DNA of 64,000 nucleotides from Tubulanus polymorphus (taxonomy: Eukaryota; Nemertea; Palaeonemertea; Tubulaniformes; Tubulanidae). The stretch covers positions 11,124,450-11,188,449 of the forward strand of contig NC_134026.1 in NCBI RefSeq assembly GCF_964204645.1, read 5' to 3'. The notes beneath the pieces were generated by a model, which was given only the letters and a program-made list of their open reading frames with translations, was not told the origin of the DNA and ran no database searches. Shown one piece after another: positions 24,901 through 35,128 of this stretch; position 1 is the first letter of the stretch, and the number at the start of each line of letters is the position of its first letter. A program made the position numbers and the translations under genes.

Positions 24901-25094
24901 TGTCGTGAAAGGTTCGATTCGACCAGAGGGGACAGATCCGAGAGAAAGAAGCAACACGTCTGGTTACTACGAAACCTTGGAAGTGACTGATTTTATTTCA
25001 CATAGATGGAGAATAAACATAAACAAGATGTCATCCACAGTAAATATATAAACACAAACCAGATGAGCGGCTTAGTAACCGAACTTTCGAAACA
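24901..25094 (-). repeat. BEL/Pao 3' LTR
   Basis: 194 bp, TGTCGTGAAAGG to CTTTCGAAACA as written on the plus strand; same sequence as 31117-31310. GTTTT lies immediately outside. Confidence 0.95.
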
Positions 25095-25766
25095 CTCCCG
25101 GCGGCGGGAAGAAAAGATAGGATGTATAATCAATTAGGAATACCTATGAGGTTAATAAGCCTACGTAAAAAATGAGAAATTAATCAATTTCCAATTTCAT
25201 ATCAGAATCACTAAATCTTCGATACATTAAGTTTGCATTACTCTTAATCTTCATTTAACACAAAACTGAGATTGCTTTGACATTAAACATTGACATTAAG
25301 CTTTGACGTTAAACTTTGACATTGCGTTGTGTCTCAACTAAAATATAGGTGTATACATGATAACTAGGATATTGTATAGCATTATTATGAGATAACAGAT
25401 TACAATATTGATTGACGTATTCTTGAAATTAAAAACATGTGAATATCAGATATAAAAAGAACATTTACTCCGATATATATTCAGGTATATAATAGAAAGG
25501 AAATTACATAGTATTTCAACATTAATACAATTTGTGCTTGAATGTATACATACATGATTTTCACTGTTAAGATTCAACTTACATTTCAATTAACATTAAA
25601 TTTTACATATATACTATGGTGATCGTCATTTACACATTTTAATAATTGAAAAACATAGAAGAACATGTTCTTAACATTATAAATCTTCAAAAATGAAATT
25701 AACTCATATTAAGAAACATTATGAACATAAGTTTGAATTATACTCTGATTAGGCTGAACCTGTGCA
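25095..25766 (-). other. BEL/Pao 3' untranslated region
   Basis: 672 bp between the gag-pol stop and the 3' LTR, very AT-rich. It contains a short degenerate tandem GACATTAAACTTT at about 25278-25325. No second ORF (no env) is present. Confidence 0.7.
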
Positions 25767-28700
25767 TTAGTCGACCAGTTTGTCACACCAGTTTTTTATT
25801 TTATTTCTAGCGTTCAATGCTGCATTTCGTTTTATTTTCATTGGGGGTTGAATATTACTAATTAGTGGCGATGATTCATCATTCATTTTCTCACCACTAT
25901 CAGAATTGATTTCTAAGGGGTATAATTTCTTAAGAGGTCTATTCGTAATTCCGTTTTTAGTACGAATTACCGCGGATCTCACAAGACCGTCGTTGCCCTT
26001 GTTCAGACCTTCAATGATAGCGAGTTGCCAAAAGATTCTCTTTTTTGAGTCATCATGAACGATCACTATATCGCCTATTTTGACATGATTTTCCGTAATT
26101 CCACCCCGCTTTAGCGTCTGACAGTGGTTTTCCCTTAAGGTTGGCAAATATTCATTTCGCCACCGTATCCAGTAATCTTGGAAAAGACTGTCTAAGTATT
26201 TCATGCGTTTGTTCGCGTCGGAGAAACCGATGGGCGGTAAGTTAAAATTCGGATCAATTAGTTCGTTTTCTTCAACTACCGGTTGAGGTAACAGAGTAAT
26301 CATTCTCCCACAAATTAAATGTGATGGAGTTAAGGGAATGATCTCATCGTCATCATTTGTCATGTACGTTAAGGGACGATCGTTTATTGTAGCCTCTATT
26401 TCAGTAATTAGAGTCGACAATTCGTCCAAGGTAATACACGCTCGACCAACTACTTTTTTCAAAGTGTTTTTCGTTATACTGACTAATCTTTCATAAAATC
26501 CGCCAAACCATGGCGTGCGTTTCGGTATAAATGTCCAAGTGACAAGTTTGTTAGACAGAAAGTTTCTGACTTTTGTTGATTTGAATATTTCTTTGATATC
26601 GTTTTCTGCAGACAAAAATGTTGAACCATTATCAGAGATCAATTGACTTGGCAACGACCTCCTGCTGGCAAATCTGCGAAATGCTCTCATAAAGGAAGCA
26701 GGCGTCAGATCAGTGACTATTTCCAGATGTATTGCCCTGGAAACGGCGCATGTAAATAGACATATGTATGCCTTGTTCTGTTTTGAGTGTTTCGTGCGAT
26801 AATATAAATGGCCAGTGAAATCAACGCCTGTGATGGTAAAGGGTGGAGCTTCTTTTAGTCTACAGGCAGGTAACGGAGGCGTGATTGGCGCACGATATGA
26901 TTTACCATCATGTCTAATGCAAACTGAGCATTTTCTAATAATTGGGCTAACTATTTGCCTAATTCTTGGTATCCAATATGATTGACGTATGTAACACAAA
27001 GTTGATTGTAACCCACTGTGTAGAACCATTTTATGGGCGTCACTAATTACTAATTTTGTGTATGGGTGCTTCGATGGCAATAATATTGGGTACTTAGCGT
27101 TGTAGTTAAGATTCGCGTTTTGAAAACGACCGCCACATCTAATTAAACCCTCTTTATCAGTGAATAGGTTTAATTGTTTAGTCAATTGGGTACCTCGTCC
27201 CCCTTTCTGAATACATTTAATTTCATTTGAAAATTCGTCATCTTGCAAAGAGCGAACCCACGTAGTACGAGCCAAACGTATTTCTGGCACGGTAATATGA
27301 TTATGTCTAGGTTGACATGTCTTCTTCATAATAGAAATAAAGCGTAGTACACATGCTGTGACTCGAAGTAATTTATGCAGCGAATTGAATTGCTCGACAT
27401 CTATTACTTTTTGTATTCCAGACGGTTCTGATGGAGTTGCGGTTATAGTTGATAGAACTGAGATAGAATTAGTACTAGCTAATTCTGCACACTGTTGAGA
27501 GTGCGATTCAGAATTATTTACTGAACAATATAGTACAGTTGAATTATTCAATCGATCAATTGGCCAATCGCCATTAGGCAGCCAAGTTGGTCCAAACCAC
27601 CATAATCTACTATTATCCAAGTCTTGGGTATTGATGCCCCGAGTCAAGAGATCAGCAGGGTTGTCCTTTGTAGGACAATAATTGATTATGTCAAATTTGA
27701 CAGACCGAATTTCACGGACTCTGTTTTCGACGAATGTGGGTAATTTCTTCTCACTCCGAATCCAATGTATTGTGATCTGACTATCGGACCAAAGAACACA
27801 TTTTGTTAAACTTAAATTTGACTTGTCGAATGCATCACGGATAAATTTCGCGAGCCGTGCAGCGATCAGTGCTGCCAATAATTCAAGTCTAGGGATAGTA
27901 ACCTCTTTTAATGGTTTAACCCGTGATTTTGCCATAATGATTGAAGTCGATTTTTCAGTTTTCAGATAAGCTACAGCCCCATAAGCATTGGGACTGGCAT
28001 CAGCAAAAATGTGTAGTTCACATTCACTAGTCGGTTGACCAAAATATGGTCTTTGTATAGCTGTATGTTGACAGGCGTATAACTGCTGATGTATTTCAAA
28101 CCAGAGTGATGATAATTCATCAGATAAGGGTTCATCCCAAGTTTGTTTAGATTGCCACAATTTCTGGATAAACATTTTAGCTTGAATATGCACAGGCGAG
28201 AGGAGACCAAGGGGGTCAAATAGTGACGCTGTTACGCTCACAACTTCCCGCTTAGATACCACAGACTGAGTGCACATAGCTGGGTCTTTTATGGCCTTTG
28301 AAAACTGAAGAGTATCACTAATCGTATCCCATTGTAACCCTACGACATTGACGATTTCATTATTCTCACCCATTGCCTGTTGTTTTATCAACGATCTTAG
28401 TTCTGGGTCGTTTGTAGCCCATGACCTCAAAATAAATCCACCCCTGCTCATAGTATTCGTGGCTTCTTCAAAATATTCAATTGCTTTTTTAGCGTTATGA
28501 CAGCCACTGAGAACGTTATCGACGTATATGTTTGATTGCATATCGATTGAGATTTCTGTATTTTCGGACTGTAGATGCGTTTTCACTACAGAATTTAAGA
28601 TGAATGGTGAGCTAGTGGACCCGAAAAGTACTGATTTGAAACGATAGACCTTGAAGGGACTATCGGGATCCGTAGGATCTGATAGCCATAGAAATTTTGT

Positions 28701-31097
28701 GAAATTTCTATCGTTTTCACCGAGTTTTACATTTAAAAATGCCTTTTCAATATCACTTGTAAATGCGACGTTATTCGTGCGAAAGCGGATTAATATCTGC
28801 ACAAGATCATTTATTAATGAAGGACCGCTTTCGAGACAGTCGTTCAAACTAGGATTATCTCCTTGTTTACAACTACAATCATAAACAATTCTAATCGGTG
28901 TTGTGATTGATTCCTTTTTAACCGAGTGGTGGGGTATGTAATGGCCCTGGCTCTTGTCATCATTTTCTACTATCTCAATAAATTCGCGTGAAAGTTGCTC
29001 TGCTATTATCGCATTATATTTCTGCCTCAGTTCTGGAGACAAGCGTTTAACCATAGATCTAGTTCTAGCGGTACAAATATCAAAATTGGTAGGGAGCGGT
29101 GGATAATCTTCTTTCCAAGGTAAATTCGCTATATATTTACCACTGGTATCGCGTTTAAGGTAATTGTCTCGATACGTTTCAAAATTCATTGTTTCAGATT
29201 TAATCGTTTCCTTGATGCCAATTACTTTAAGATCCCAGTAGTTAGATAATTTTGAGAATTCATCGTTTGAATGTATAGTATTCAAAAGACAGGTAGTATG
29301 GAGTACCGATGTATTCGCATTCAAATTGATGGGTCCTGATAGAAGGAACCCGAGTTTGGAACTGACAGCTGTCGGGCCAGCTCCTCTAACCACTTCATTC
29401 TCTACGATCGACCAGTAATAATCAGCACCGATTAATAGATTAATTTCACAATTGCTGGTGTTGACGTACGGTGCTAATGGTAAATTTCGAAGGTACGGGT
29501 GATTTGTCACAGCAAGTTTTACATTGTTCTGAATTGGTGGACATATTTCCGGTACAACTAATGCACGTAAACCAATTTCGCCTTTACGCGTACGAAGTTT
29601 TAAATCTATACTCCGTAGAGTACGTGCCCCAGGCGAATTGTCACCAAAGGTGGAAATATTTACATCTTGCTTTTCAAATTTGTCCAATCGGACACCTAAT
29701 TCATTTACCGACTTTTTAGTGATGAATGAGCACTGCGCTCCTTCGTCAAACAAGATATTTACCGTGGTCGAATTCGAACCATAATTTATTTGACCAATAG
29801 CCGATTTCAAGAGAACAGGACTTGAAGTTGGAGCTATATTGACATGAATATATTTTGATTCAATATGCGTATCAGTATTTCGATCTATATGAATAGCAGT
29901 GTGGTGTTTGCCTTTGCAAACCTTACAACGATATTTCGATTGGCAAGCTGTTACCATGTGATTGCCAAAACAGTTATAACACTTACGATTTGCCTTTATG
30001 ATGTCTTGTCGCTTTTTTGGGTTAACGATTATATCGCATGAGAACGCCGTATGTGGACCCTTGCAGAACGCGCAACTGTTGTTTTTCGAGGCCGGATTTT
30101 TCCTCGTTTTAGTGCTTATATGAAGAGCGGATAATTTTTCATTATCGAAGTTGACGCAGCTCGCTCCTGCCTGTGTAGCTTGTATTTCCTTTCGGATCGC
30201 GTCGCGTAGTTCTTTAAGTGTCCAGGCGCGGTCTCCGTGCTCCCGTGAAATTTGTGTTTTGACGGGACTCGGTAGCTTATCGAAGACTACCGGAACGAGT
30301 ATGTCACCGAACGCATCTTCCGATTTCCCGAGCGCGCGCAATCCTCGAATATATGTTTCCAAAGAATCGTAAAATTCGCGTAGACTCTCGTGATCCTGCG
30401 GTGGCTGCAAATCTAATAAAGCTCTGATGTACGCGTTCACGATCTTGTGAGGTTGACCGTATCTTTCTACTAAGATCGTCAGAGCTTCTTTGTAGTTAGC
30501 GCTAGTTATTTGCAGACCTTCTATGGTACGCGCTGCTTCGTCAGTGAGTTGTGCGACTAAATATTGAAACTTCTGGATATCGTCCAAATGCGGATCGCTA
30601 TCGACGGCTGAGATGAAATTATCGTAGAAAGTAGACCATTTCAAAATGTCACCATCGAAATTTGGGAGAGCCAATTTTGGTAGATTGACTTTTTTACTGC
30701 CGGTTGAGGTAGTACTGCTTCGATTGATGGTACTTACAGATTCGTTTAGCGATTGTGGTTTTGGTATCTTCGCTAGTAGATTATCCAAGTTCAGTTTGAA
30801 TCGACCGAGTTTGATTTGTATCTCAGTGAGATAATCATCTGATTCAACTATAGTGTTAGTTAACTCGGTTTCATCAGCGATTTCATCCATTAATTGTTGG
30901 TCTAATTGTCGTAAATATTCGAATTTTGTGAACAGCGCGTCGATTAAAGTGGAGAACGGTTGAACAGTTTCCAGAGTTCTTGAACTTTCATCGACGAGTA
31001 GAATCTCTGCTAGTTTTTCTTCCGTTTTTCCGAAAATCTTCGTCATTTGGCCCCGTTGGGCCCTTCTGATTGCCGTTAGCCTTCCTTCTGACCCCAT
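25767..31097 (-). CDS. BEL/Pao gag-pol polyprotein
   Basis: A single 1776-codon frame. The start is taken as the ATG at 31097 (MGSEGRLTAIRR) because the codons upstream overlap the primer-binding site. Order of domains: coiled-coil gag; zinc knuckles at about residues 340-400 (CAFCKGPHTAFSC, CYNCFGNHMVTAC, CKVCKGKH); aspartic protease near 450 with DEGAQCSF, where most Pao proteases have DSG or DTG; reverse transcriptase at about 720-930 with FTSDIEKAFLNV and the catalytic YVDN near 864; RNase H near 1030 (HIFADASPNAYGA); integrase with an HHCC zinc finger near 1355-1390 and the DDE triad in GVDFTGHL, LISDNGSTF and FYERL (about 1427-1537). All parts needed for cytoplasmic reverse transcription and integration are present, and no frame break is visible. 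Confidence 0.96.
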   Translation of the reverse strand: MGSEGRLTAIRRAQRGQMTKIFGKTEEKLAEILLVDESSRTLETVQPFSTLIDALFTKFEYLRQLDQQLMDEIADETELTNTIVESDDYLTEIQIKLGRFKLNLDNLLAKIPKPQSLNESVSTINRSSTTSTGSKKVNLPKLALPNFDGDILKWSTFYDNFISAVDSDPHLDDIQKFQYLVAQLTDEAARTIEGLQITSANYKEALTILVERYGQPHKIVNAYIRALLDLQPPQDHESLREFYDSLETYIRGLRALGKSEDAFGDILVPVVFDKLPSPVKTQISREHGDRAWTLKELRDAIRKEIQATQAGASCVNFDNEKLSALHISTKTRKNPASKNNSCAFCKGPHTAFSCDIIVNPKKRQDIIKANRKCYNCFGNHMVTACQSKYRCKVCKGKHHTAIHIDRNTDTHIESKYIHVNIAPTSSPVLLKSAIGQINYGSNSTTVNILFDEGAQCSFITKKSVNELGVRLDKFEKQDVNISTFGDNSPGARTLRSIDLKLRTRKGEIGLRALVVPEICPPIQNNVKLAVTNHPYLRNLPLAPYVNTSNCEINLLIGADYYWSIVENEVVRGAGPTAVSSKLGFLLSGPINLNANTSVLHTTCLLNTIHSNDEFSKLSNYWDLKVIGIKETIKSETMNFETYRDNYLKRDTSGKYIANLPWKEDYPPLPTNFDICTARTRSMVKRLSPELRQKYNAIIAEQLSREFIEIVENDDKSQGHYIPHHSVKKESITTPIRIVYDCSCKQGDNPSLNDCLESGPSLINDLVQILIRFRTNNVAFTSDIEKAFLNVKLGENDRNFTKFLWLSDPTDPDSPFKVYRFKSVLFGSTSSPFILNSVVKTHLQSENTEISIDMQSNIYVDNVLSGCHNAKKAIEYFEEATNTMSRGGFILRSWATNDPELRSLIKQQAMGENNEIVNVVGLQWDTISDTLQFSKAIKDPAMCTQSVVSKREVVSVTASLFDPLGLLSPVHIQAKMFIQKLWQSKQTWDEPLSDELSSLWFEIHQQLYACQHTAIQRPYFGQPTSECELHIFADASPNAYGAVAYLKTEKSTSIIMAKSRVKPLKEVTIPRLELLAALIAARLAKFIRDAFDKSNLSLTKCVLWSDSQITIHWIRSEKKLPTFVENRVREIRSVKFDIINYCPTKDNPADLLTRGINTQDLDNSRLWWFGPTWLPNGDWPIDRLNNSTVLYCSVNNSESHSQQCAELASTNSISVLSTITATPSEPSGIQKVIDVEQFNSLHKLLRVTACVLRFISIMKKTCQPRHNHITVPEIRLARTTWVRSLQDDEFSNEIKCIQKGGRGTQLTKQLNLFTDKEGLIRCGGRFQNANLNYNAKYPILLPSKHPYTKLVISDAHKMVLHSGLQSTLCYIRQSYWIPRIRQIVSPIIRKCSVCIRHDGKSYRAPITPPLPACRLKEAPPFTITGVDFTGHLYYRTKHSKQNKAYICLFTCAVSRAIHLEIVTDLTPASFMRAFRRFASRRSLPSQLISDNGSTFLSAENDIKEIFKSTKVRNFLSNKLVTWTFIPKRTPWFGGFYERLVSITKNTLKKVVGRACITLDELSTLITEIEATINDRPLTYMTNDDDEIIPLTPSHLICGRMITLLPQPVVEENELIDPNFNLPPIGFSDANKRMKYLDSLFQDYWIRWRNEYLPTLRENHCQTLKRGGITENHVKIGDIVIVHDDSKKRIFWQLAIIEGLNKGNDGLVRSAVIRTKNGITNRPLKKLYPLEINSDSGEKMNDESSPLISNIQPPMKIKRNAALNARNKIKNWCDKLVD

Positions 31098-31116
31098 CCT
31101 GGTCACGGCACCAAAA

Positions 31117-31310
31117 TGTCGTGAAAGGTTCGATTCGACCAGAGGGGACAGATCCGAGAGAAAGAAGCAACACGTCTGGTTACTACGAAACCTTGGAAGT
31201 GACTGATTTTATTTCACATAGATGGAGAATAAACATAAACAAGATGTCATCCACAGTAAATATATAAACACAAACCAGATGAGCGGCTTAGTAACCGAAC
31301 TTTCGAAACA
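31117..31310 (-). promoter_or_regulatory. BEL/Pao 5' LTR (promoter end)
   Basis: 194-bp LTR expected to drive transcription leftward. It has a TATATAAA-like stretch at about 31259-31267 on the plus strand. Identical in reading to the 3' LTR. Confidence 0.85.
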
Positions 31311-32760
31311 GTTTTCTACGCCAGTAAATCTGATTTCTCCAGTTATTAGTAGAAATAAGCTAATACTAAATCTTTTTCTATTTCATGGACGCTGAGATTA
31401 CTATTGTGAACGCTTTGACATACAAATTGCCAAATAGTCTCACCATGAATTCTATTCCCACACAAAAAGACCGTTTCTGTTTTCGGTAACACCACTGACA
31501 TGCAGCTCTGAGAGTGTTACTTTGGGGGGATGGGATTCTCAGAAATCTGAGTTTCTGGCATATGGCGCAAATTTAATGCGGAGGTTTTTGGGATGAACCA
31601 CCGCGGTTATAATTATGTTTTGTGATCCTGAAATTCCTGAAAATCCAATGAAAATACAAGAGTGAATCTTTAATTGCAGATTGGGTTTATTTGATGAAAT
31701 CCAAAGTCAGAATAAAAGTTATTAAAAGTCATAGTTCATACATTTGAATATACATGATTATACTAATAATTACTGAGATTATATATCATATCGTCATAAC
31801 ACCTTGTTGACTAATTATATAAATATATATATGTATATATATACAGAGTACTCAAATTGCCAGCTTAAGTTTTAGTTTGTAATTCGAATATATGCGTCTT
31901 GCATGGTTTAAAGCAAAACCTAATTTCAGTAATTTGTAATTCTAATTTACATTCGATTTCTTTAATAATCGAGATCCATAAGGATCGGTAGAATACTTCA
32001 CTCGGGGGAGGCGAGAATATAGCAGACAAATTATACTATATTGTTTTAGGCCTAAGCTAAGTTGTAATAAATGGAAACACTATGAATAACAAAGTGTACT
32101 AAATATCTTACCTGAAAATCCAATGAAAATACGAGAGTGAATCTTTAATTGCAGATTGGGTTTATTTGATGAAATCCAAAGTCAGAATAACCCAGCTAGG
32201 CCTGAGCTGGACCTTGATGACTCTGGCTCCACCTACAAACCCAATCTAGCAAAGATTCATCTGATTGGAGGATCCAGGTACTTGGGCTCTGACAACGGAT
32301 AGATGCCAGATTGCCAAGAAAACAAACTTTGTAATTAGTGTCACCATTAAGTATCTAGGCAAATGTTTGTTGACTTTAAGATACTATGAGAACAAAGCTT
32401 CTCAGACCAGAGTAACTAGGCTTGGCAGTCATAAATGGTACAAAGAGAAACAAGAAAATAATCTCAGATATAAAATGATTGATAAAATGCTATTTTTCAA
32501 AAATGTAACTCTGATATTTTAAAAGCTATATTTATGCAGATCAAATCTATGTCTACCATGACATAGTTATTCCAAAAATGAAACTGCCAAATCAAGAAAG
32601 TACGTTTTGTAAAAATGAATAATATTGGTTTGCTATACAATGCCTACTTTAGCTCTGATAAAGTTTGCGGATAGAAACACTAGAGCCATCTTTCGAAGAT
32701 GGGTGAATATTGTCACGGTAGAACGCTTGCTGAATTTTACGGTGTCTAATAAAGTTATCG
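31311..32760. repeat. Non-coding segment with an 80-bp direct repeat
   Basis: Copies at 31636-31715 and 32111-32190 start CCTGAAAATCCAATG and end GTCAGAATAA, with one difference seen (acaag/acgag). They are 475 bp apart. They could be LTR-like or a segmental duplication; no inverted ends were found. The rest of the stretch shows nothing else. Confidence 0.6.
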
Positions 32761-32778
32761 TTGCTGCAGAATGATATG

Positions 32779-34140
32779 CTACTCATAAACTGCTTCGTCT
32801 AAAATACGATCCAGACTCGGTAATAGTCCAGATATCGTTACGGTTATTCCTTTGTGGGCGAGATCCCTAGCCGCGGACACCAGGGAATGCGCTAGATGAG
32901 CTAGTTCATCAGAGTTTTTGGTCTGTTTAATGTCGTTGATACCTGTATGAATGAATATTAGGTCATCGGTTCCTGTATATTGTTCGACCCATTTTGTAAG
33001 GTCGGAATCGTTGAAACTTTCGCTTTTTTTACGGTCGCGTTACAGTTCTTGCCAAGTTTAAATGACACCACATCGTTAAATATCGAATCACTGCATATAA
33101 GAACTCGTTTATCCTCGATATCGTTTCTATCTTTTTGTTTTCGAGGTTCGGGTAGGCGGAATCGGTTTGCGTTTTTTAACGGGTGAGGGGGATTTTACCG
33201 CCTCCGCATATGCCGGCTTACCACACGTAGTAGAGTCTGCGCTTACTTTTACTAACGATGGTAAGTCGTTGATACACCTATCTAGGTAATTCCCGAGATC
33301 GCATATTTCGTTCTTTATTGATTTGTATGAGGGTTGTCCTCCATCATTGTATACTGCGACTTTTGTAGAGACAAGACATCTTGTTGCAGGCTTTCCAGGT
33401 GTTGCATTGTTGTTAGAGAATTTTCTGACATACTCGATGTAGCCGTATTCAGACTTTTGATCTGAGTTCCTAGCATCTTTTTGGTTGATGCTAGGTCGGT
33501 TTTTCTTACGAGCGCATTTAGTGTGGCCATTTCATTCTTGATCAACTGTAGGTAATTTTTGAAGGCGTTCGTCTCAGTGACTAGGTTTTTCGTACCTTCC
33601 GTGATGGTCGTAATTTGTGGCAATATATCAGCCACCGATTTATCAATACTTTCAGACGCACGCAAAAGTTGTTCGAGGTCTGCCCCACAACTGGGACATG
33701 AACCAAAGTTAGTGTTCGGTTCAGTCTGGTTTATTTTCTCTTTCGGTTTGTCAATGATCGGTTCATCGTCTACCTGGGAGGTCTCGTCTTTTTTTTCTGT
33801 AGTTGATAGATTATCGACGAGTTGTTTCGTTTTCAGGAAAAGTCATCGCACCAAACCATAAAACGTTTACCCTGGATCATGATTTTTCCAGTCGTGAAGT
33901 ATACAATAATTTTGTACATGAGGCTATCATCCTCATCTGCAGGATCAAGTTCATTCACAATAAACTCTGTCTGTTTAGCTCTAGCTGGAGCCGCGGGTGA
34001 GTCTTTCCACTCGACCATGAGGTTAGGGTCATTACCTTTGTCAACATATAGAGTTTGTACCAGTGCTGTTATCCACGCATGGATACGGGTTTCTGTGGTG
34101 GTGAAACAGGTACAGTAGGGTGATAAAACTACGCAATAAA
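32779..34140 (-). pseudogene. Broken coiled-coil + SGNH-hydrolase ORF
   Basis: Minus-strand fragments read in order. An N-terminal piece (34140-33833: CTCFTTTETRIHAWITALV, then YFTTGKIMIQG) shifts one base at about 33845. The frame then runs through a CPSCGADL knuckle and a coiled coil (33665-33315). Then, after stops, comes a hydrolase part with CSDSIF (a GDSI-like block at about 33090) and HTGINDI (about 32945), ending at TAG 32779-32781. SGNH/GDSL domains of this kind occur in ORF1 proteins of some non-LTR retroelements and in related stand-alone repeats. No reverse transcriptase lies next to it. Assignment to a retroelement is an inference. Confidence 0.55.
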
Positions 34141-34724
34141 TCGCGAGAGACGAATAAAACATGAGTCCCACAATCACAAGCTCGAAAAAGATTTAAAACA
34201 TCAAAACAACATGTGTATAAAGAATTTATTAAAAACTCGAATTTTCGGTTTTGATCCTAAAAACCATTCTCAAGAGTGACTAAGATTATGACATTTCACA
34301 GTGTATATACCAGTAAGAACGACACACACTATTGCACATGAAAACTAGGTAATATTAACCAGAGAGGAAATGTATAGGGACAAAAGTTTATTATGAGGGG
34401 AGAAACCAAGGTTACCATTGACACAGGAATTTGAATGGGAATTTAAAGCCGCCGGACTCAACTATGTGACGTCGGGTAAACTGTGAGAGGGAAAAATTAT
34501 GCGAGAATTATCAAAATCAAATTGATGACCATTGGTATCCCAAACGTGGGTAGCCACAGCACTTTGGGGTTTTTGATTAATAATATCTTTCTTATCTTGC
34601 TCTTTAATACGAATGCTGAGGGAGCGCACGGGAGGTAACACTATCGTAGCACCATTCGATCTGCCTTTGTTATTTTTACTGCATGCATGCCGTACAGTGC
34701 TGCCATCACAAAGTTAATAACAAT

Positions 34725-35128
34725 ATGGCCGCGCCCAGGGCAAATAAGTTTCTAAAGATATTTTCTTATTTTCCGAAGCTCGCTGGCTCATCGGGTGAGC
34801 GGGTTCATTCGTCAAACAGATCTAATCGTATTTTCCAACAAATTGTACGATCTAAATACGAACGTAATCGTAAATCGATTAAATTCGCCGCCCTGGTAGG
34901 CGCGGGAACAGCAGCGGCGTGTGCCATCAGTCATTATTACTTCGACAACTTTCATGACGGGGACGGCAACCGAACTGGGTTTATTCCACGGGTAACTGCT
35001 GCTGAGGTGTACAACACAGATGTTCACGATCCACCAATTCCAGTTAGTCGTAGATCCCAGTTTAACTTCATTGCTGACACTGTAAAGATGGTTTCTCCTG
35101 CTGTTGTATTTATTGACATTCAAGGAAG
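34725..35128 (+). CDS. HTRA2: HTRA2 exon 1
   Basis: Starts at the ATG of MAAPRANKF (an upstream in-frame ATG at 34683 has weaker context). Encodes the presequence, membrane segment and start of the protease domain ([11 protein letters not shown]). Ends AG|GTATGT, phase 2. Confidence 0.88.

Larger units (their letters stand above)
24901..31310 (-). mobile_element. Complete BEL/Pao LTR retrotransposon
   Basis: Two 194-bp LTRs (24901-25094 and 31117-31310, TG...CA ends) that appear identical by eye, flanked by the 5-bp target duplication GTTTT (24896-24900, 31311-31315). The coding strand is minus, so the right LTR is the 5' LTR. Next to it lies a primer-binding-site candidate TTGGTGCCGTGACC (about 31113-31100). 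The 3' LTR is preceded by a purine-rich tract at about 25095-25120. One uninterrupted gag-pol frame fills the interior. LTR identity plus the intact frame mean a very recent insertion that may still be able to move. Confidence 0.95.

Noticed and set aside
31098-31106. Start of gag-pol at the GTG at 31106
   Set aside because: Overlaps the primer-binding site; the ATG at 31097 is the natural start.
33833-34177. Independent 114-codon protein with a signal peptide
   Set aside because: The hydrophobic start is upstream noise; the rest continues in another frame into the coiled-coil/SGNH relic.
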